This document shows positions 7,199-17,374 of a stretch of 64,000 nucleotides of DNA, in pieces (position 1 is the stretch's first letter; the number at the start of each line of letters is the position of its first letter). The notes below the pieces were generated by a model. It ran no database searches. It saw only the letters and a program-made list of their open reading frames with translations, and was not told the origin of the DNA. The stretch is from Quadrisphaera granulorum (GTDB lineage: Bacteria; Actinomycetota; Actinomycetes; Actinomycetales; Quadrisphaeraceae). The DNA is taken from positions 62,001-126,000 of the forward strand of contig NZ_QGDQ01000001.1 of the NCBI RefSeq assembly GCF_003149145.1, written 5' to 3'. A program made the position numbers and the translations under genes.

Positions 7199-8854
7199 AT
7201 GTCGGAGCTGGAGGCCAGAGCCGGTGAGCCGGCGGGTCGATCCGTGGTCTTCTCGGCATTGCGACGCGCGTGGGTGTGGATCGCGGCCAGTGCCATCGTC
7301 GTGGGCGTCGTCGCCTACGAGGTGAGCCTGCTGACACCCAAGGAGTTCGAGGCGACCTCGACGGTGGTGTTGCGCAGCACCGTCCCGTTCAACCCCCTCG
7401 GTGAGGCCCCGGGCGGAGGCGACCCGGAGCGCTTCCTTGCCAACCAGGTGGGGCTGGTCACGTCGTCCGGTGTCCTGGAGGCCGCCTCCGCGGTTGCCGG
7501 CGTGAATGCGACCCCCGCCGACCTGGTCGACGATGTCAAGGTCACGCCCAGCGCCGCCAGCGACGCCTTCACCGTCACGGCTGTCGGCTCCACCGGCGCC
7601 GAGGCCGAGGCGCGCGCCGACGCCCTGGTGGCTGCGTACCGGGCCCAGGTCAGCGCCCAGGTCGCCGCAACCACGCAGGCTGCGATCAAGTCGTCGCAGG
7701 CTGCCACCGAGGCGGCAGCGGCCGCCGTCGTCGCCAACGCCGCCCCGACGAACGTCGAAGCGTTCAACAACGCCGGTGAGATCCGGGCGCAGGGCGCCGT
7801 CGCCACCGGTCAGATCCAGGGACGGGCCGACGCCTACGGCGACAACGTTGCGTCCGTCGACGCCGCTGTCGCTCCGACCGAGCCCACCGAGCCGAAGCCG
7901 GGTCGCAACGCCTTCATCGGCGCCGTGCTCGCCGCGCTCGTTGCCAGCGCTGTCGCCATCTGGCGCCGCGGCCGCTCGCGCGAGGACGTGGAGGGCCTCG
8001 TCCGTGGGTCGGGCGTGCCGCTGCTCGGCGTCGTCTCTGTCACCGGCCGCCGCGACCAGCCGGTCGCCGAGGCCCTCGCCCCCCTGGTCTCGCTGCGCTA
8101 CCTGTCCTCGGGTCGCCCCAAGGGCCCGGTGCTCGTCACCGGCCTGCAGAGCGGCGACGCCACGGCGGAGGTCGCCCTCGGGCTGGCCGCGGCCGCTGCC
8201 CGCGACGGGCGCTCCGTGCTCGTGCTCGCCCCCGCCGACGACGAGGCCGGTCTCGTGCATGCCAGTGGCCTGCCCGTCGCCCCGGCTCCGCTGACGGCTC
8301 GCGCGGCCTCCGGAACCCTGGCCCCGGGGTCGCTGGCCTCGGTGCCCGTGCTGGGGCACCTGCCTGGCCGTGCGTCGCTCGGCGTCCTGGAGGCAGCTCT
8401 GCTGCAGAGCGACTCCCTGGACGACGTCCTGTCCGCGCTCGGTGAGCAGCACGACCTGGTCGTCGTGGCCGCCGGGCCGCTGGCCCGCAGCCCCCGTGCC
8501 TTCGCGGTGCTCGGTGCTGCCAGCACCACCGTGGCCGTGGTTCGCGCCGACCGGCCGGCGGCGCAGCTCTCTGCCTCGTGGGACGAGCTGCAGGACCGCC
8601 TGGTGGTCGCCGGCCGCAGCCTGGACGGCGTCATCGTGACCCAGAAGGACCGCAAGGCACGCTCCCCCCGCGGCTCGTCGGGGGCAGCGACACCGTCCAG
8701 CCAGAGCCCGGCCCCCCTGGAGACGCGCCCCGCGTCCGGTGGTCCGGCTGCGGGCGGCGTCCGCCCCGCTGGCCCGCGGGTGCCTGCTGCCGGAGCCGGG
8801 CCGCTGCAGGGTGGCACCGAGGGCCTCACCCCGGCGAAGCCGCGGAAGTCCTGA
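7199..8854 (+). CDS. Wzz chain-length protein fused to a degenerate BY-kinase-like domain
   Basis: The 551-residue protein has an N-terminal membrane span (about 24-42), a periplasmic Wzz domain and a second span (about 237-255). A cytoplasmic domain with the fold pattern of the CpsD/CapB bacterial tyrosine kinases follows. Where Walker A should be (about 312-325) the sequence is VTGLQSGDATAEVA, with no GKS/T. The Walker A' position reads VLVLAPADDEAG instead of an acidic LIDAD. The C-terminus is Pro/Ala/Arg-rich and lacks a tyrosine cluster. The likely role is control of EPS chain length without ATP-dependent autophosphorylation. I chose ATG 7199 because AGGAG precedes it; the in-frame codons from 7091 encode an unlikely Arg-rich extension. 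It sits between the glycosyltransferase and phosphoglycosyltransferase genes. Confidence 0.8.
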   Translation: MSELEARAGEPAGRSVVFSALRRAWVWIAASAIVVGVVAYEVSLLTPKEFEATSTVVLRSTVPFNPLGEAPGGGDPERFLANQVGLVTSSGVLEAASAVAGVNATPADLVDDVKVTPSAASDAFTVTAVGSTGAEAEARADALVAAYRAQVSAQVAATTQAAIKSSQAATEAAAAAVVANAAPTNVEAFNNAGEIRAQGAVATGQIQGRADAYGDNVASVDAAVAPTEPTEPKPGRNAFIGAVLAALVASAVAIWRRGRSREDVEGLVRGSGVPLLGVVSVTGRRDQPVAEALAPLVSLRYLSSGRPKGPVLVTGLQSGDATAEVALGLAAAAARDGRSVLVLAPADDEAGLVHASGLPVAPAPLTARAASGTLAPGSLASVPVLGHLPGRASLGVLEAALLQSDSLDDVLSALGEQHDLVVVAAGPLARSPRAFAVLGAASTTVAVVRADRPAAQLSASWDELQDRLVVAGRSLDGVIVTQKDRKARSPRGSSGAATPSSQSPAPLETRPASGGPAAGGVRPAGPRVPAAGAGPLQGGTEGLTPAKPRKS

Positions 8855-9076
8855 GGGCTGACTGCTGGAGCTCGTGGACGTCATGACGCTCCCGGGTGGC
8901 AAGGGGCGCGGGACGCCGGTCGCGCTCCTTGAGCCATCCGGAGCAACACACCCCATTCGGGGGCATTTCGCCACACGGGTGGACGCAGGTGGTGTGCAGA
9001 GGCCACACTCAGCGGTGGCCACAGCGGTTCGGCAAGGGAGCCTGGCGCGAGACGATCATCGACCAGGGGGTCACGA

Positions 9077-10528
9077 GTGACGATCAGCGGGCGTGGAGAT
9101 GCCCTAGAACCGGCGGCCCTGACGGAAGGGGTCGTCCTCAGCGGTCACTCCGCCGGCCTCAAGCGGACTGACCTCCCGGAGCGGCGCCGAGGCTGGCAGG
9201 GCGTCTTCCTGTCGATGTCGGCCATCCTCCTGCTGGCCGACGTGGCGGCGTGGGCCGTCTCCTGGCTGATCAGCTATCACGGAGACACGCTCGAGATCGC
9301 CATGACGGCGATGGTGGCGCTGTCGCTGGCAGCCCAGCGGCTCTACCAGTCGCACCTCACCGCGTCGGTTCTCGACATGCTGCCGGGCATCCTCGTGGCC
9401 TGCTGCAGCGCCTTTGTGCTGACGCTGGTCGTGGTGAAGCTGCGCTGGCCTGACGTCTTCGCACTCGACGTCTTCCGTCGCGCTGTTGTGTTCGCGGTCT
9501 GCATCATCGTGTTCCGCGCCATCGCCGTGGCGGTGGTCCGCTACGCGCGGCGGAAGCGGATCATTGCTCACCGCACCCTCGTGCTGGGTGCGGGCACCGT
9601 GGGGGCCGCCCTGCTCGACAGGCTGCACAACCACCCCGAGGCGGGCCTGCTGCCCGTGGCGGTGCTCGACCCGTTCCCGATCCACACCGACAAGACGATG
9701 GGTGTGACGTGGCTTGGCAGCGTTGACGACCTCGCCGCGGTGATCGAGGAGCAGCGCATCAACGTCGTGGTCGTCGCGTTCTCGAGCGTCCGCGAGGCTG
9801 ACCTCGTCGACGTGCTGCGTACCTGCGACCGGCTCGAGTGCGAGTTCTTCTTCGTGCCGCGGCTCTTCGAGCTCCAGCACGTCCACGGTGACATGGAGCA
9901 GGTCCACGGCATGCCCCTGGTGCGCGTGCGCCGCGCGGCGTTCCGCACGCCTGCGTGGAAGGTCAAGCGCCTCTTCGACATCGCCTTCTCGGGCGCGCTG
10001 CTCGTCCTTGCCGCACCCGTCATGGCGGCCATCGCTCTCGCGGTGCGCCTCGAGGGCGGCCCGGGCGTGCTGTTCAAGCAGGTCAGGGTGGGCATCGACG
10101 GACGTCCGTTCACGATGCTGAAGTTCCGCTCGATGAAGCCGGTGAACGACGCCGAGCAGCAGACCCAGTGGAACATCAGCAACGACAAGCGCGTCGGGCC
10201 CGTGGGCAAGGTGCTGCGTGTCACGTCTCTCGACGAGCTGCCCCAGCTGTGGAACGTGCTGCGCGGTGACATGAGCATCGTCGGCCCGCGTCCCGAGCGG
10301 CCCCACTTCGTCGACGAGTTCTCCTCGCACATCCCGCGCTACACCGGCCGCCACCGCGTGCCGGCGGGTCTGACGGGTCTCGCGGCCGTGCACGGCCTGC
10401 GCGGTGACACCTCGATCGCCGAGCGGATCATGCTCGACAACCACTACATCGAGAACTGGTCGCTGTGGCTCGACGTGAAGATCCTGCTGCGCACGGTGGG
10501 TGCGCTCTTCCGCCACCCGGGTTCCTGA
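9077..10528 (+). CDS. Polyprenyl-phosphate sugar phosphotransferase (WbaP/WcaJ-like)
   Basis: This 483-residue membrane phosphoglycosyltransferase should start EPS synthesis by moving a hexose-1-phosphate from a nucleotide sugar to undecaprenyl phosphate. About four N-terminal spans are followed by a Rossmann-like CoA-binding-3 domain (about 165-270, with VLGAGTVGAALLDRL). The catalytic domain (about 295-483) opens with KRLFDIAFSG and carries the conserved LDELPQLWNVLRGDMSIVG and PRPE motifs. The length matches the large WbaP/WcaJ class. GTG 9077 is preceded only by a weak AGGGGG. The 222 bases before it hold no recognisable feature. A strong terminator follows, ending the EPS transcription unit. 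The sugar specificity is not evident. Confidence 0.88.
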   Translation: MTISGRGDALEPAALTEGVVLSGHSAGLKRTDLPERRRGWQGVFLSMSAILLLADVAAWAVSWLISYHGDTLEIAMTAMVALSLAAQRLYQSHLTASVLDMLPGILVACCSAFVLTLVVVKLRWPDVFALDVFRRAVVFAVCIIVFRAIAVAVVRYARRKRIIAHRTLVLGAGTVGAALLDRLHNHPEAGLLPVAVLDPFPIHTDKTMGVTWLGSVDDLAAVIEEQRINVVVVAFSSVREADLVDVLRTCDRLECEFFFVPRLFELQHVHGDMEQVHGMPLVRVRRAAFRTPAWKVKRLFDIAFSGALLVLAAPVMAAIALAVRLEGGPGVLFKQVRVGIDGRPFTMLKFRSMKPVNDAEQQTQWNISNDKRVGPVGKVLRVTSLDELPQLWNVLRGDMSIVGPRPERPHFVDEFSSHIPRYTGRHRVPAGLTGLAAVHGLRGDTSIAERIMLDNHYIENWSLWLDVKILLRTVGALFRHPGS

Positions 10529-10574
10529 GCCGCCGGGTTCCTGAGACGTCCAGTGCCGTCCTGGCACCCGGCAT

Positions 10575-10622
10575 ACAGCAGAGCGCCCCGCCACCCTCTC
10601 GGGTGGCGGGGCGCTCTGCTGT
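10575..10622. terminator. Bidirectional terminator, 22-bp perfect stem
   Basis: Arms 10575-10596 and 10601-10622 pair exactly around the loop tctc. It lies between the convergent phosphoglycosyltransferase and cupin genes and would serve both. Confidence 0.85.
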
Positions 10623-10646
10623 GCTGCGGAGTCCGCGAGGTGCTGC

Positions 10647-11039
10647 TCAGGCCTCGGGACGGGCGTAGTCGTCCTGGAGGCGCTCGATGTCGCACTCGTC
10701 GAAGCTGCCGAAGGCGACCTCGAGGATGCGGCCGGTCTCGGTGCCGGAGTTGCCCAGGCGGTGCAGGGACCCGGCGGGGCTGTAGACGATTTCACCGACC
10801 TGAGCGGTCCAGGTGCGCTCGCCGACCTGGACGTCGAGGGGGACGTCGAGGACCTGCCACAGTTCGTCGCGGTGCTCGTGCTTCTGCAGGGAGAGGCGGT
10901 GACCCGGCTCCACTGTGATGATCTTCACGGTGCACTGCTGGTTGAGGACGAACTGCTGGAACTGCCCCCAGGGGCGTTCGGCGACGAAGACGGCGCTACG
11001 GCGCTCGGTCTCCAGGGACTCTGCGGTCTCGGTGCTCAT
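10647..11039 (-). CDS. Cupin, mannose-6-phosphate isomerase type II C-terminal-like
   Basis: The 130-residue single cupin matches the C-terminal phosphomannose-isomerase half of ManC/AlgA proteins: RPWGQFQQF, then PGHRLSLQKHEHRDELWQVL with the metal-binding His and Glu residues, then VYSPAGSLHRLGN. Alone it could interconvert mannose-6-phosphate and fructose-6-phosphate, or bind sugar phosphates, and so supply GDP-mannose for EPS. No nucleotidyltransferase half is attached or nearby. I chose ATG 11039 because AGGAGG lies four bases upstream; the in-frame ATG at 11063 would place that ribosome site inside the gene. It converges on the EPS operon and diverges from eno. Confidence 0.78.
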   Translation of the reverse strand: MSTETAESLETERRSAVFVAERPWGQFQQFVLNQQCTVKIITVEPGHRLSLQKHEHRDELWQVLDVPLDVQVGERTWTAQVGEIVYSPAGSLHRLGNSGTETGRILEVAFGSFDECDIERLQDDYARPEA

Positions 11040-11177
11040 GTCGCCTCCTGCTGGGTCATCCATACCGATGCATTCTGCAGTCTGCCGGGTCGCACCCGAC
11101 CGTAGAACCCTGTGCAGCGGATCCGCCCCTATCGGCTGCGGCCGTCCCGGCTAGGGTCAGCCCGACCGGTGCGCTGA

Positions 11178-12488
<1,311 letters not shown>

Positions 12489-12505
12489 GGCACCGCCCGC
12501 ACCAC

Positions 12506-12541
12506 CCGAGGCCCTCGCAGCGACCGCTGCGGGGGCCTCGG
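12506..12541 (+). terminator. Terminator after eno
   Basis: CCGAGGCCCTCGCAGC (12506-12521) pairs with 12526-12541 with one mismatch and a 4-nt loop, 18 bases after the eno stop. Confidence 0.8.
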
Positions 12542-12587
12542 CCCGTCCTGACCCGGGCATCCCGTGCCGGCTGAGAGACTGGCGCCC

Positions 12588-13226
12588 GTGGCCCCCGCGA
12601 GACCCTCCTCCCGGGGCGAGACCACCGGCAGCCGTCCGGGCGTCCGCCTGCGCCGGCGTCCCGGCCGTGCACCGGGGGAGCCGGTGAGCAGCCGCCCTGC
12701 GCCTGCGGCACGCCCCCGCACCACCGATCCCAACTCCGGTGACCGCCGGCGAGGCCTCACCACGCGCGGCGCCGCCCTGCTCGCCGTCGGCCTCGTCGCC
12801 GCAGCCTCGCTGCTGGGCCCCGTGCGCGCGTGGGTGGAGCAGCGGGCCGAACTCGCCGCCCTCCACGAGGACATCGCCGCCCGTGAGCAGCGCGTGGCGG
12901 AGCTGACGGCCGAGTCGGCGCGCTGGGACGACCCCGCCTACGCCGCCACCCAGGCACGGGCGCGGTTCGGCTACCTGATGCCGGGTGAGACCGGCTACAC
13001 CGTGCTGGGGGCTCCCGCCTCCACGACGCCCAGCACCGCGGTGGCGGCCCCCACGGCGACGGCCACCCCGAGCCCCGCCTCGCTTCTCGACAGGGTGCGC
13101 TCCGGCTTGGGGCTCGAGGAGCAGCCGGCGTCCACGCCGTCCGTGACTCCCGCCCAGATCGCCCCGTCCACCGGCTCGGCCGCCCCGGCCACGCCGGTGC
13201 CGTCGGCCACACCGGAGGCCTCGTGA
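12588..13226 (+). CDS. FtsB/DivIC-type septum formation initiator protein
   Basis: This bitopic cell-division protein of about 212 residues has a Pro/Arg-rich cytoplasmic N-terminus, one membrane span (ALLAVGLVAAASLLG, about 61-76) and a short coiled coil (about 80-110). The conserved DPAYAATQARARFGYLMPGETGY motif of actinobacterial DivIC proteins follows. The C-terminal 80 residues are a Pro/Thr/Ala-rich extracytoplasmic tail, longer than in most homologues. FtsB proteins bridge FtsQ and FtsL in the divisome. I prefer GTG 12588, which has GAGACT seven bases upstream; GTG 12564 would add eight residues. Its stop overlaps the next start (GTGA). Confidence 0.85.
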   Translation: MAPARPSSRGETTGSRPGVRLRRRPGRAPGEPVSSRPAPAARPRTTDPNSGDRRRGLTTRGAALLAVGLVAAASLLGPVRAWVEQRAELAALHEDIAAREQRVAELTAESARWDDPAYAATQARARFGYLMPGETGYTVLGAPASTTPSTAVAAPTATATPSPASLLDRVRSGLGLEEQPASTPSVTPAQIAPSTGSAAPATPVPSATPEAS

Positions 13227-13777
13227 GCACCGTTCAGCCCAAGTCACAGCCCGAGTCGCAGCCCCATCCCGATCCTGCTGTCGGAGGGCTCGCCGAGGAT
13301 GACCGCGAGGCCGTCCGCCGCCAGCTGGGGCGCCCGCCGCGCGGAGCCGTCGGCGTCGCCCACCGTTGCCCGTGCGGGCGGCCCGACGTCGTCGCCACCG
13401 CCCCTCGGCTCGAGGACGGCACCCCGTTCCCGACCACCTTCTACCTCACCTGCCCGCGCGCGGCGTCGCTCGTGGGAACCCTCGAAGCCTCCGGCCTCAT
13501 GCGCGAGATGGCCGGCAGGCTCGAGGGCGACGACGAGCTCGCCACCTCCTACCGCGCCGCGCACACCGACTACCTCGCCCGCCGCGGTGAGCTGGAAGCG
13601 CATCTCGGTGAGGTCCCGGAGATCGCCGGAGTCTCTGCCGGGGGGATGCCGGAGCGCGTGAAGTGCCTTCACGCCCTGCTCGGGCACGCGCTCGCGGCGG
13701 GGCCGGGCACCAACCCCCTGGGCGACGAGGTCCGCGAGGCGCTCGGCCAGTGGTGGGCCGAGGGCCCCTGCGCCTGA
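13223..13777 (+). CDS. DUF501 family protein
   Basis: The 184-residue protein belongs to DUF501, a family conserved next to eno and ftsB/divIC in actinobacteria; its biochemical role is unknown. Recognisable features are RQLGRPPRGAVGVAHRCPCGRPDVV near residues 30-55 and FPTTFYLTCPRA, with paired cysteines (CPCG and TCPR) that may bind a metal. The KCLHALLGHALA segment is typical of the family. The first codon overlaps the FtsB stop as GTGA, implying translational coupling. The first 20 residues are Gln/Pro/Ser-rich and probably disordered. Confidence 0.88.
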   Translation: MSTVQPKSQPESQPHPDPAVGGLAEDDREAVRRQLGRPPRGAVGVAHRCPCGRPDVVATAPRLEDGTPFPTTFYLTCPRAASLVGTLEASGLMREMAGRLEGDDELATSYRAAHTDYLARRGELEAHLGEVPEIAGVSAGGMPERVKCLHALLGHALAAGPGTNPLGDEVREALGQWWAEGPCA

Positions 13778-13785
13778 CTCTCATC

Positions 13786-13807
13786 CGCACTTGCCGCGGA
13801 AAGTGCG
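13786..13807. repeat. 22-bp palindromic repeat, CGCACTTGCCG family, copy 1
   Basis: The element starts CGCACTTGCCGCGG and ends AAAGTGCG, with 7-bp arms around an 8-nt centre. It lies nine bases after the DUF501 stop in a convergent gap. The same 22 bases recur at 48324-48345, and a fully palindromic variant lies at 48283-48304. Confidence 0.85.
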
Positions 13808-13837
13808 GGAAGGACGGCGAGCGAGGGCGGTCAGGAT

Positions 13838-15532
13838 TCAGGGGCGGGGGAGGCGTACCCGCACGGTGAGACCGCCGCCGGGCGTCTCGTCGAGGGCGAT
13901 GTGCCCCCCGTGACGGGCGACGATGCGCTGCGCCGTCGCGAGTCCCAGACCGTGCCCGGGGGCACCTCCACGGCGGTGCGTACCGCGCTCGAAGGCGCGG
14001 AACACCGCGGTGCGCTGGTCGAGCGGCACGCCGGGACCGCGGTCGGCGACGGTGATCTCCCACTCGTCGGCGTCCTCGCGCACGGCACATGTGACGTGTG
14101 CCGGCTCTCCGGGGCGCGTGAACTTCAGGGCGTTGCCGACGAGGTTGGTGAGCAGCTGGTGCAGCTGCACCGGGTCGCCGGTCACCTCGGCCGCGCGGCT
14201 CGGCGAACTGGTGGAGGCCGGGGGAAGGACGACGACGGCGTCGCCGGGCACGGCGAGGTCGGCGAGCACCGCCTCCAGCAGGGCCCGCACCGCGACCGGT
14301 TCGCGGCGCACCTGGTCAGGGGCTCCCACGCTGGCGTACGCCAGCAGCGCCTGCAGCAGCGAGGCCATCCGGCCGGCGCTGCGCCGTGCGGTGGCGCTCC
14401 ACGCGGCGGCGCGGGCGTCGCCGCGCGCCTCGGCGTCCTCCTCGAGTACCTCGAGGTACCCGTCGACCACGGTGAGAGGCGAGCGCAGGTCGTGCGCGGC
14501 GATCCCGGCGAACGCCTCCAGCTCGGCGTTCGACCGCTCGAGCTCGGCCTGGGCCTCGCGCTCGGCGGTGACATCGGTGAGAGAGGCGACGACGCCGACG
14601 CGCGCGCCGCTCGCCGTCGTCAGTGCCCGCGTGCGGCACACGCAGGTGACCTCTGCGTCTCCACCGCTGGAGGTAGCGGAGGAGGCGGCGAAGACCACTT
14701 CCGTACGCGTCTCGGTGCCGGAGTCCAGCGTGGCCAGCAGCGGCCCTCGTACCGCGGCGAGCACGGTGCCGGCCGTGTCGGTGCACAGCGCTGTCGTCGC
14801 AGCGCGTGCCGCGGCGGTCGCGTCGAGCTCCTCGGGTAGGCCGGCCCATGCGCGCACGATGGGGTTGAGCACCGTCACGCGACCGGCGCCGTTCAGGGCG
14901 ACGACGCCGACGTCGGCGGTCTCCAGCACCGCCTCGAGCAGGTCGTGGCGATCTTCGAGGCCCGCCTGCGCCACGGCGACGCGCTGGTCCGCGGCGGCGA
15001 CCGCGGCGGCCAGACCCCCGAGTGACCGTTGCTGGCGCTCGGCGAGCAGCATCCCGGAGGCCAGGTTCGCGAGGTCGGACAGTGCCTCTTCGCGCTCCGC
15101 GTCCGCGGGGTGCGGCACCTCGTCGCGGGCCAGCAGCACACCGAGCAGCCGGCCCTGCGGGCCGAGCACCGGCACCGCGGCCACGGCCCGGGTGCGGGCG
15201 ATGCGGCCGTCGACCCACGGATTGCTCGCCAGGTGCGGCAGGGCGGCGGCGTCCGGGAGGTGCACGGCGCTGCGGCGCTCCGCGGCGGCGAAGGCCAGCG
15301 AGGTCGGCAGCAGTTGCTCGGGGAGCTCGATCGATGCCCACGGCCAGCCCGTGACGGCGCGGACGCGGCGCAGCAAGGCCGCGCGGGAGCGGCTCGTCCC
15401 CGTCGTCGCCGGCGTGGTCGCTGTCGTCGCCACAGCCGTCGTGGGCAGGGTCGTCACGACGGGGGCAGCGACCTGGCGCGGCAGCGGGAGGCCGGCGGCG
15501 GTCGCTCCCGGCTCGACCGGCCTGCTGGGCAC
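13838..15532 (-). CDS. Soluble GAF/PAS sensor histidine kinase
   Basis: This 564-residue protein has no membrane span. Its domains in order are a Pro/Thr-rich N-terminus (1-45), a GAF-like domain (about 50-165) and a PAS domain (about 180-300, VGVVALNGAGRVTVLNPI). A HisKA dimerisation domain with the phospho-accepting His near residue 347 (AAHDLRSPLTVV) follows, then a HATPase domain (NLVGNALKFT, DRGPGVP, GHGLGLA). I chose GTG 15532 because a perfect AGGAGG lies five bases upstream. Longer in-frame readings run into the divergent operon and lose that site. It is transcribed away from the stand-alone receiver gene, its obvious partner. The GAF and PAS domains suggest a small-molecule or redox signal, unknown here. 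Confidence 0.88.
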   Translation of the reverse strand: MPSRPVEPGATAAGLPLPRQVAAPVVTTLPTTAVATTATTPATTGTSRSRAALLRRVRAVTGWPWASIELPEQLLPTSLAFAAAERRSAVHLPDAAALPHLASNPWVDGRIARTRAVAAVPVLGPQGRLLGVLLARDEVPHPADAEREEALSDLANLASGMLLAERQQRSLGGLAAAVAAADQRVAVAQAGLEDRHDLLEAVLETADVGVVALNGAGRVTVLNPIVRAWAGLPEELDATAAARAATTALCTDTAGTVLAAVRGPLLATLDSGTETRTEVVFAASSATSSGGDAEVTCVCRTRALTTASGARVGVVASLTDVTAEREAQAELERSNAELEAFAGIAAHDLRSPLTVVDGYLEVLEEDAEARGDARAAAWSATARRSAGRMASLLQALLAYASVGAPDQVRREPVAVRALLEAVLADLAVPGDAVVVLPPASTSSPSRAAEVTGDPVQLHQLLTNLVGNALKFTRPGEPAHVTCAVREDADEWEITVADRGPGVPLDQRTAVFRAFERGTHRRGGAPGHGLGLATAQRIVARHGGHIALDETPGGGLTVRVRLPRP

Positions 15533-15764
15533 GCGCGCCTCCTGCTCGGGTCCAGGGCTGAGCTCCGGGTCTGAGGCCCAGGTCTGAGGTCCAGCTGCGG
15601 CCCTCAGCCGCACCGGGGTGGCCCAGTCTCTCCTGCGCGGCAGCACCGCTCGGGAAGGCGCGCCGTCACCCGTTCGGCTCAAGCTCGCAGTGATCGCTGC
15701 CGATGGGCGGGAAGACGCCACACCGGGACCCGCCAGGGCTCCCGCCGCCCAGACCGGAGGCCCC

Positions 15765-16139
15765 ATGACCACAGTCCTCGTCGCGGACGACGACCTCGAC
15801 ATCCGCGAGCTCGTCGCGTTCAAGCTCGCCCAGGCGGGCTACGAGGTGCGGTCTGCGCCCGACGGCGCAGCGGCGCTGGACCTGGCCCGCGCCGGTGGCG
15901 TGGACATCGTCGTCCTCGACCTCATGATGCCGGGCCTGTCGGGCCTCGACGTGTGCGCCGAGCTGCGCCGCCAGGAGGCCACCGCCGACCTGCCGGTCAT
16001 CATGCTCACCGCCCGCGCTCAGGACCAGGACGTTGCGAGCGGGTTCGCCGCCGGCGCCGACGACTACGTCGTCAAGCCGTTCAGCCCCCGTGAGCTCGTC
16101 AGCCGCGTCCAGGCCGTGCTGGGGCGGACTCGCCCGTGA
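15765..16139 (+). CDS. Stand-alone receiver-domain response regulator
   Basis: The 124 residues form a single REC domain with no output domain: acidic pocket ADDD (about 7-10), phospho-accepting Asp52 (VVVLDLMMPG), the Thr of MLTAR and the Lys of VVKPFSP. Such proteins act by binding a partner. The next three genes (HEAT-repeat protein, GT2, histidine kinase) overlap it and one another, so the partner is probably one of them. ATG 15765 follows GGAGG at suitable spacing. The start of a longer in-frame reading (from 15618) lacks family similarity. The 232-base gap to the divergent kinase should contain both promoters. Confidence 0.92.
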   Translation: MTTVLVADDDLDIRELVAFKLAQAGYEVRSAPDGAAALDLARAGGVDIVVLDLMMPGLSGLDVCAELRRQEATADLPVIMLTARAQDQDVASGFAAGADDYVVKPFSPRELVSRVQAVLGRTRP

Positions 16140-17374
16140 CGTTCTTCGCCGTCGTCGTCCTGGGGCTGGTGCTCGTCTCCGCCCTGGTGCTGGCGCTGGC
16201 AGTCTCCATCGCCGCGGTGCGAGGGCTGCGCGCCCGCCGCGAGGCCCACCGGCGCGCCGTCGCCGAGCCGCTGCGTCCGCTGCTGCTCGAGGTCGCCGTG
16301 GGGGAGGGGGAGGACGCCGAGGCGGCCGCCGACACCCTCGCGGCGCTGGACACCGCCGCCTGGCGGACCGTGGAGCCCGCCGTGCTCGCGGTGCTCGGCA
16401 AGGTCCGCGGTGACGGACAGCGCCTGCTCGTGGAGCTGCTCGCGGTGCGCGGGGTCATCACCCGTGAGCGCGGGCGGTTGCACGCGCGCGGCGCTGTCCG
16501 TCGCGCCGCGGCCGCGGAGCTGCTGGGGGCTGCCGCGTACGCGCCGGCGGTACCGGAGCTGGCGGCGTTGTTGCACGACGGGGATCCGGAGGTGCGGCTC
16601 GTGGCGGCTCGCGCGCTGGGTCGCGCGGGCGCCCCCGGTGCGGTGGGGATGGATGCCGGCGACGGCGTGGGACAGGCGGCGTCAGCGCTGCTCGCTGCCT
16701 TGGCGGGGCAGCAACCGGCGGCACCGCCGGACGTCGTGGCGCGTTCGTTGATGCTCCTGGGCGCTCCGGCCGCCGGGGCATTGCGGGCCGCGCTGGGCGC
16801 GCCGAGCGCCCTGGAGCGGCTCACGGCCGCTGAGGTGCTGGGACGGCTCGGAGTCGCCGCCGCCAGCCGGGACCTGGAGGAGATCGTGCTGCGTGACCCC
16901 TCGGACGTGGTGCGCGCTCGCGCCGCGACGGCGCTGGGGCGCATCGGGGCGCCGTTGGCGGTGTCCGCGCTGCGCGCTGCGACCAGCCCCACGGGCGCCG
17001 CGGCGGTGCGTCGCGCGGCGGTGGTGGCCCTCGGTGAGGTGGGTGACCCGGTGGCGCTGCGCTGCCTGTGGAGCCTGCTGGACGACGGCGACGCGCACGT
17101 GGCCGACGGTGCCGCGAGCGCGCTGCTGGCCCTCGGGGCACCCGGTGTGCGGGTACTGGCGGAGGTCGCGTCGCAGGAGCAGGACGGCTCCCCGGGGGCG
17201 GTAGCCCGCGCCCACGAGGTGGTCGCCTGCGCCGTCCTGGCCGAGGTGCTGCCGCCGTTGCTGGTGGACGAAGTGGACCGGGTGCGCCGCGCGGCGGCGA
17301 CTCGTGCGGCGGTCGTGTCTGTTCCTGGTGCCGGTCCGGCGACCGGTGCTGAGCTGCTGGGGGTGGGCGCGTGA
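16136..17374 (+). CDS. Membrane-anchored HEAT-repeat protein
   Basis: The 412-residue protein has one N-terminal membrane span (about 3-27) and a long alpha-helical cytoplasmic part. That part contains PBS-lyase-type HEAT repeats, with recurring motifs such as DPEVRLVAARALGRAG, SDVVRARAATALGRIG and AAVRRAAVVALGEVGD. HEAT solenoids are protein-binding scaffolds. Lying between a lone receiver and a GT2 synthase, it may connect the phosphorylated receiver to the glycosyltransferase; this is inference. Its GTG overlaps the receiver stop (GTGA) and its stop overlaps the GT2 start. Ala and Gly make up a very large share of its residues. Confidence 0.85.
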   Translation: MTFFAVVVLGLVLVSALVLALAVSIAAVRGLRARREAHRRAVAEPLRPLLLEVAVGEGEDAEAAADTLAALDTAAWRTVEPAVLAVLGKVRGDGQRLLVELLAVRGVITRERGRLHARGAVRRAAAAELLGAAAYAPAVPELAALLHDGDPEVRLVAARALGRAGAPGAVGMDAGDGVGQAASALLAALAGQQPAAPPDVVARSLMLLGAPAAGALRAALGAPSALERLTAAEVLGRLGVAAASRDLEEIVLRDPSDVVRARAATALGRIGAPLAVSALRAATSPTGAAAVRRAAVVALGEVGDPVALRCLWSLLDDGDAHVADGAASALLALGAPGVRVLAEVASQEQDGSPGAVARAHEVVACAVLAEVLPPLLVDEVDRVRRAAATRAAVVSVPGAGPATGAELLGVGA

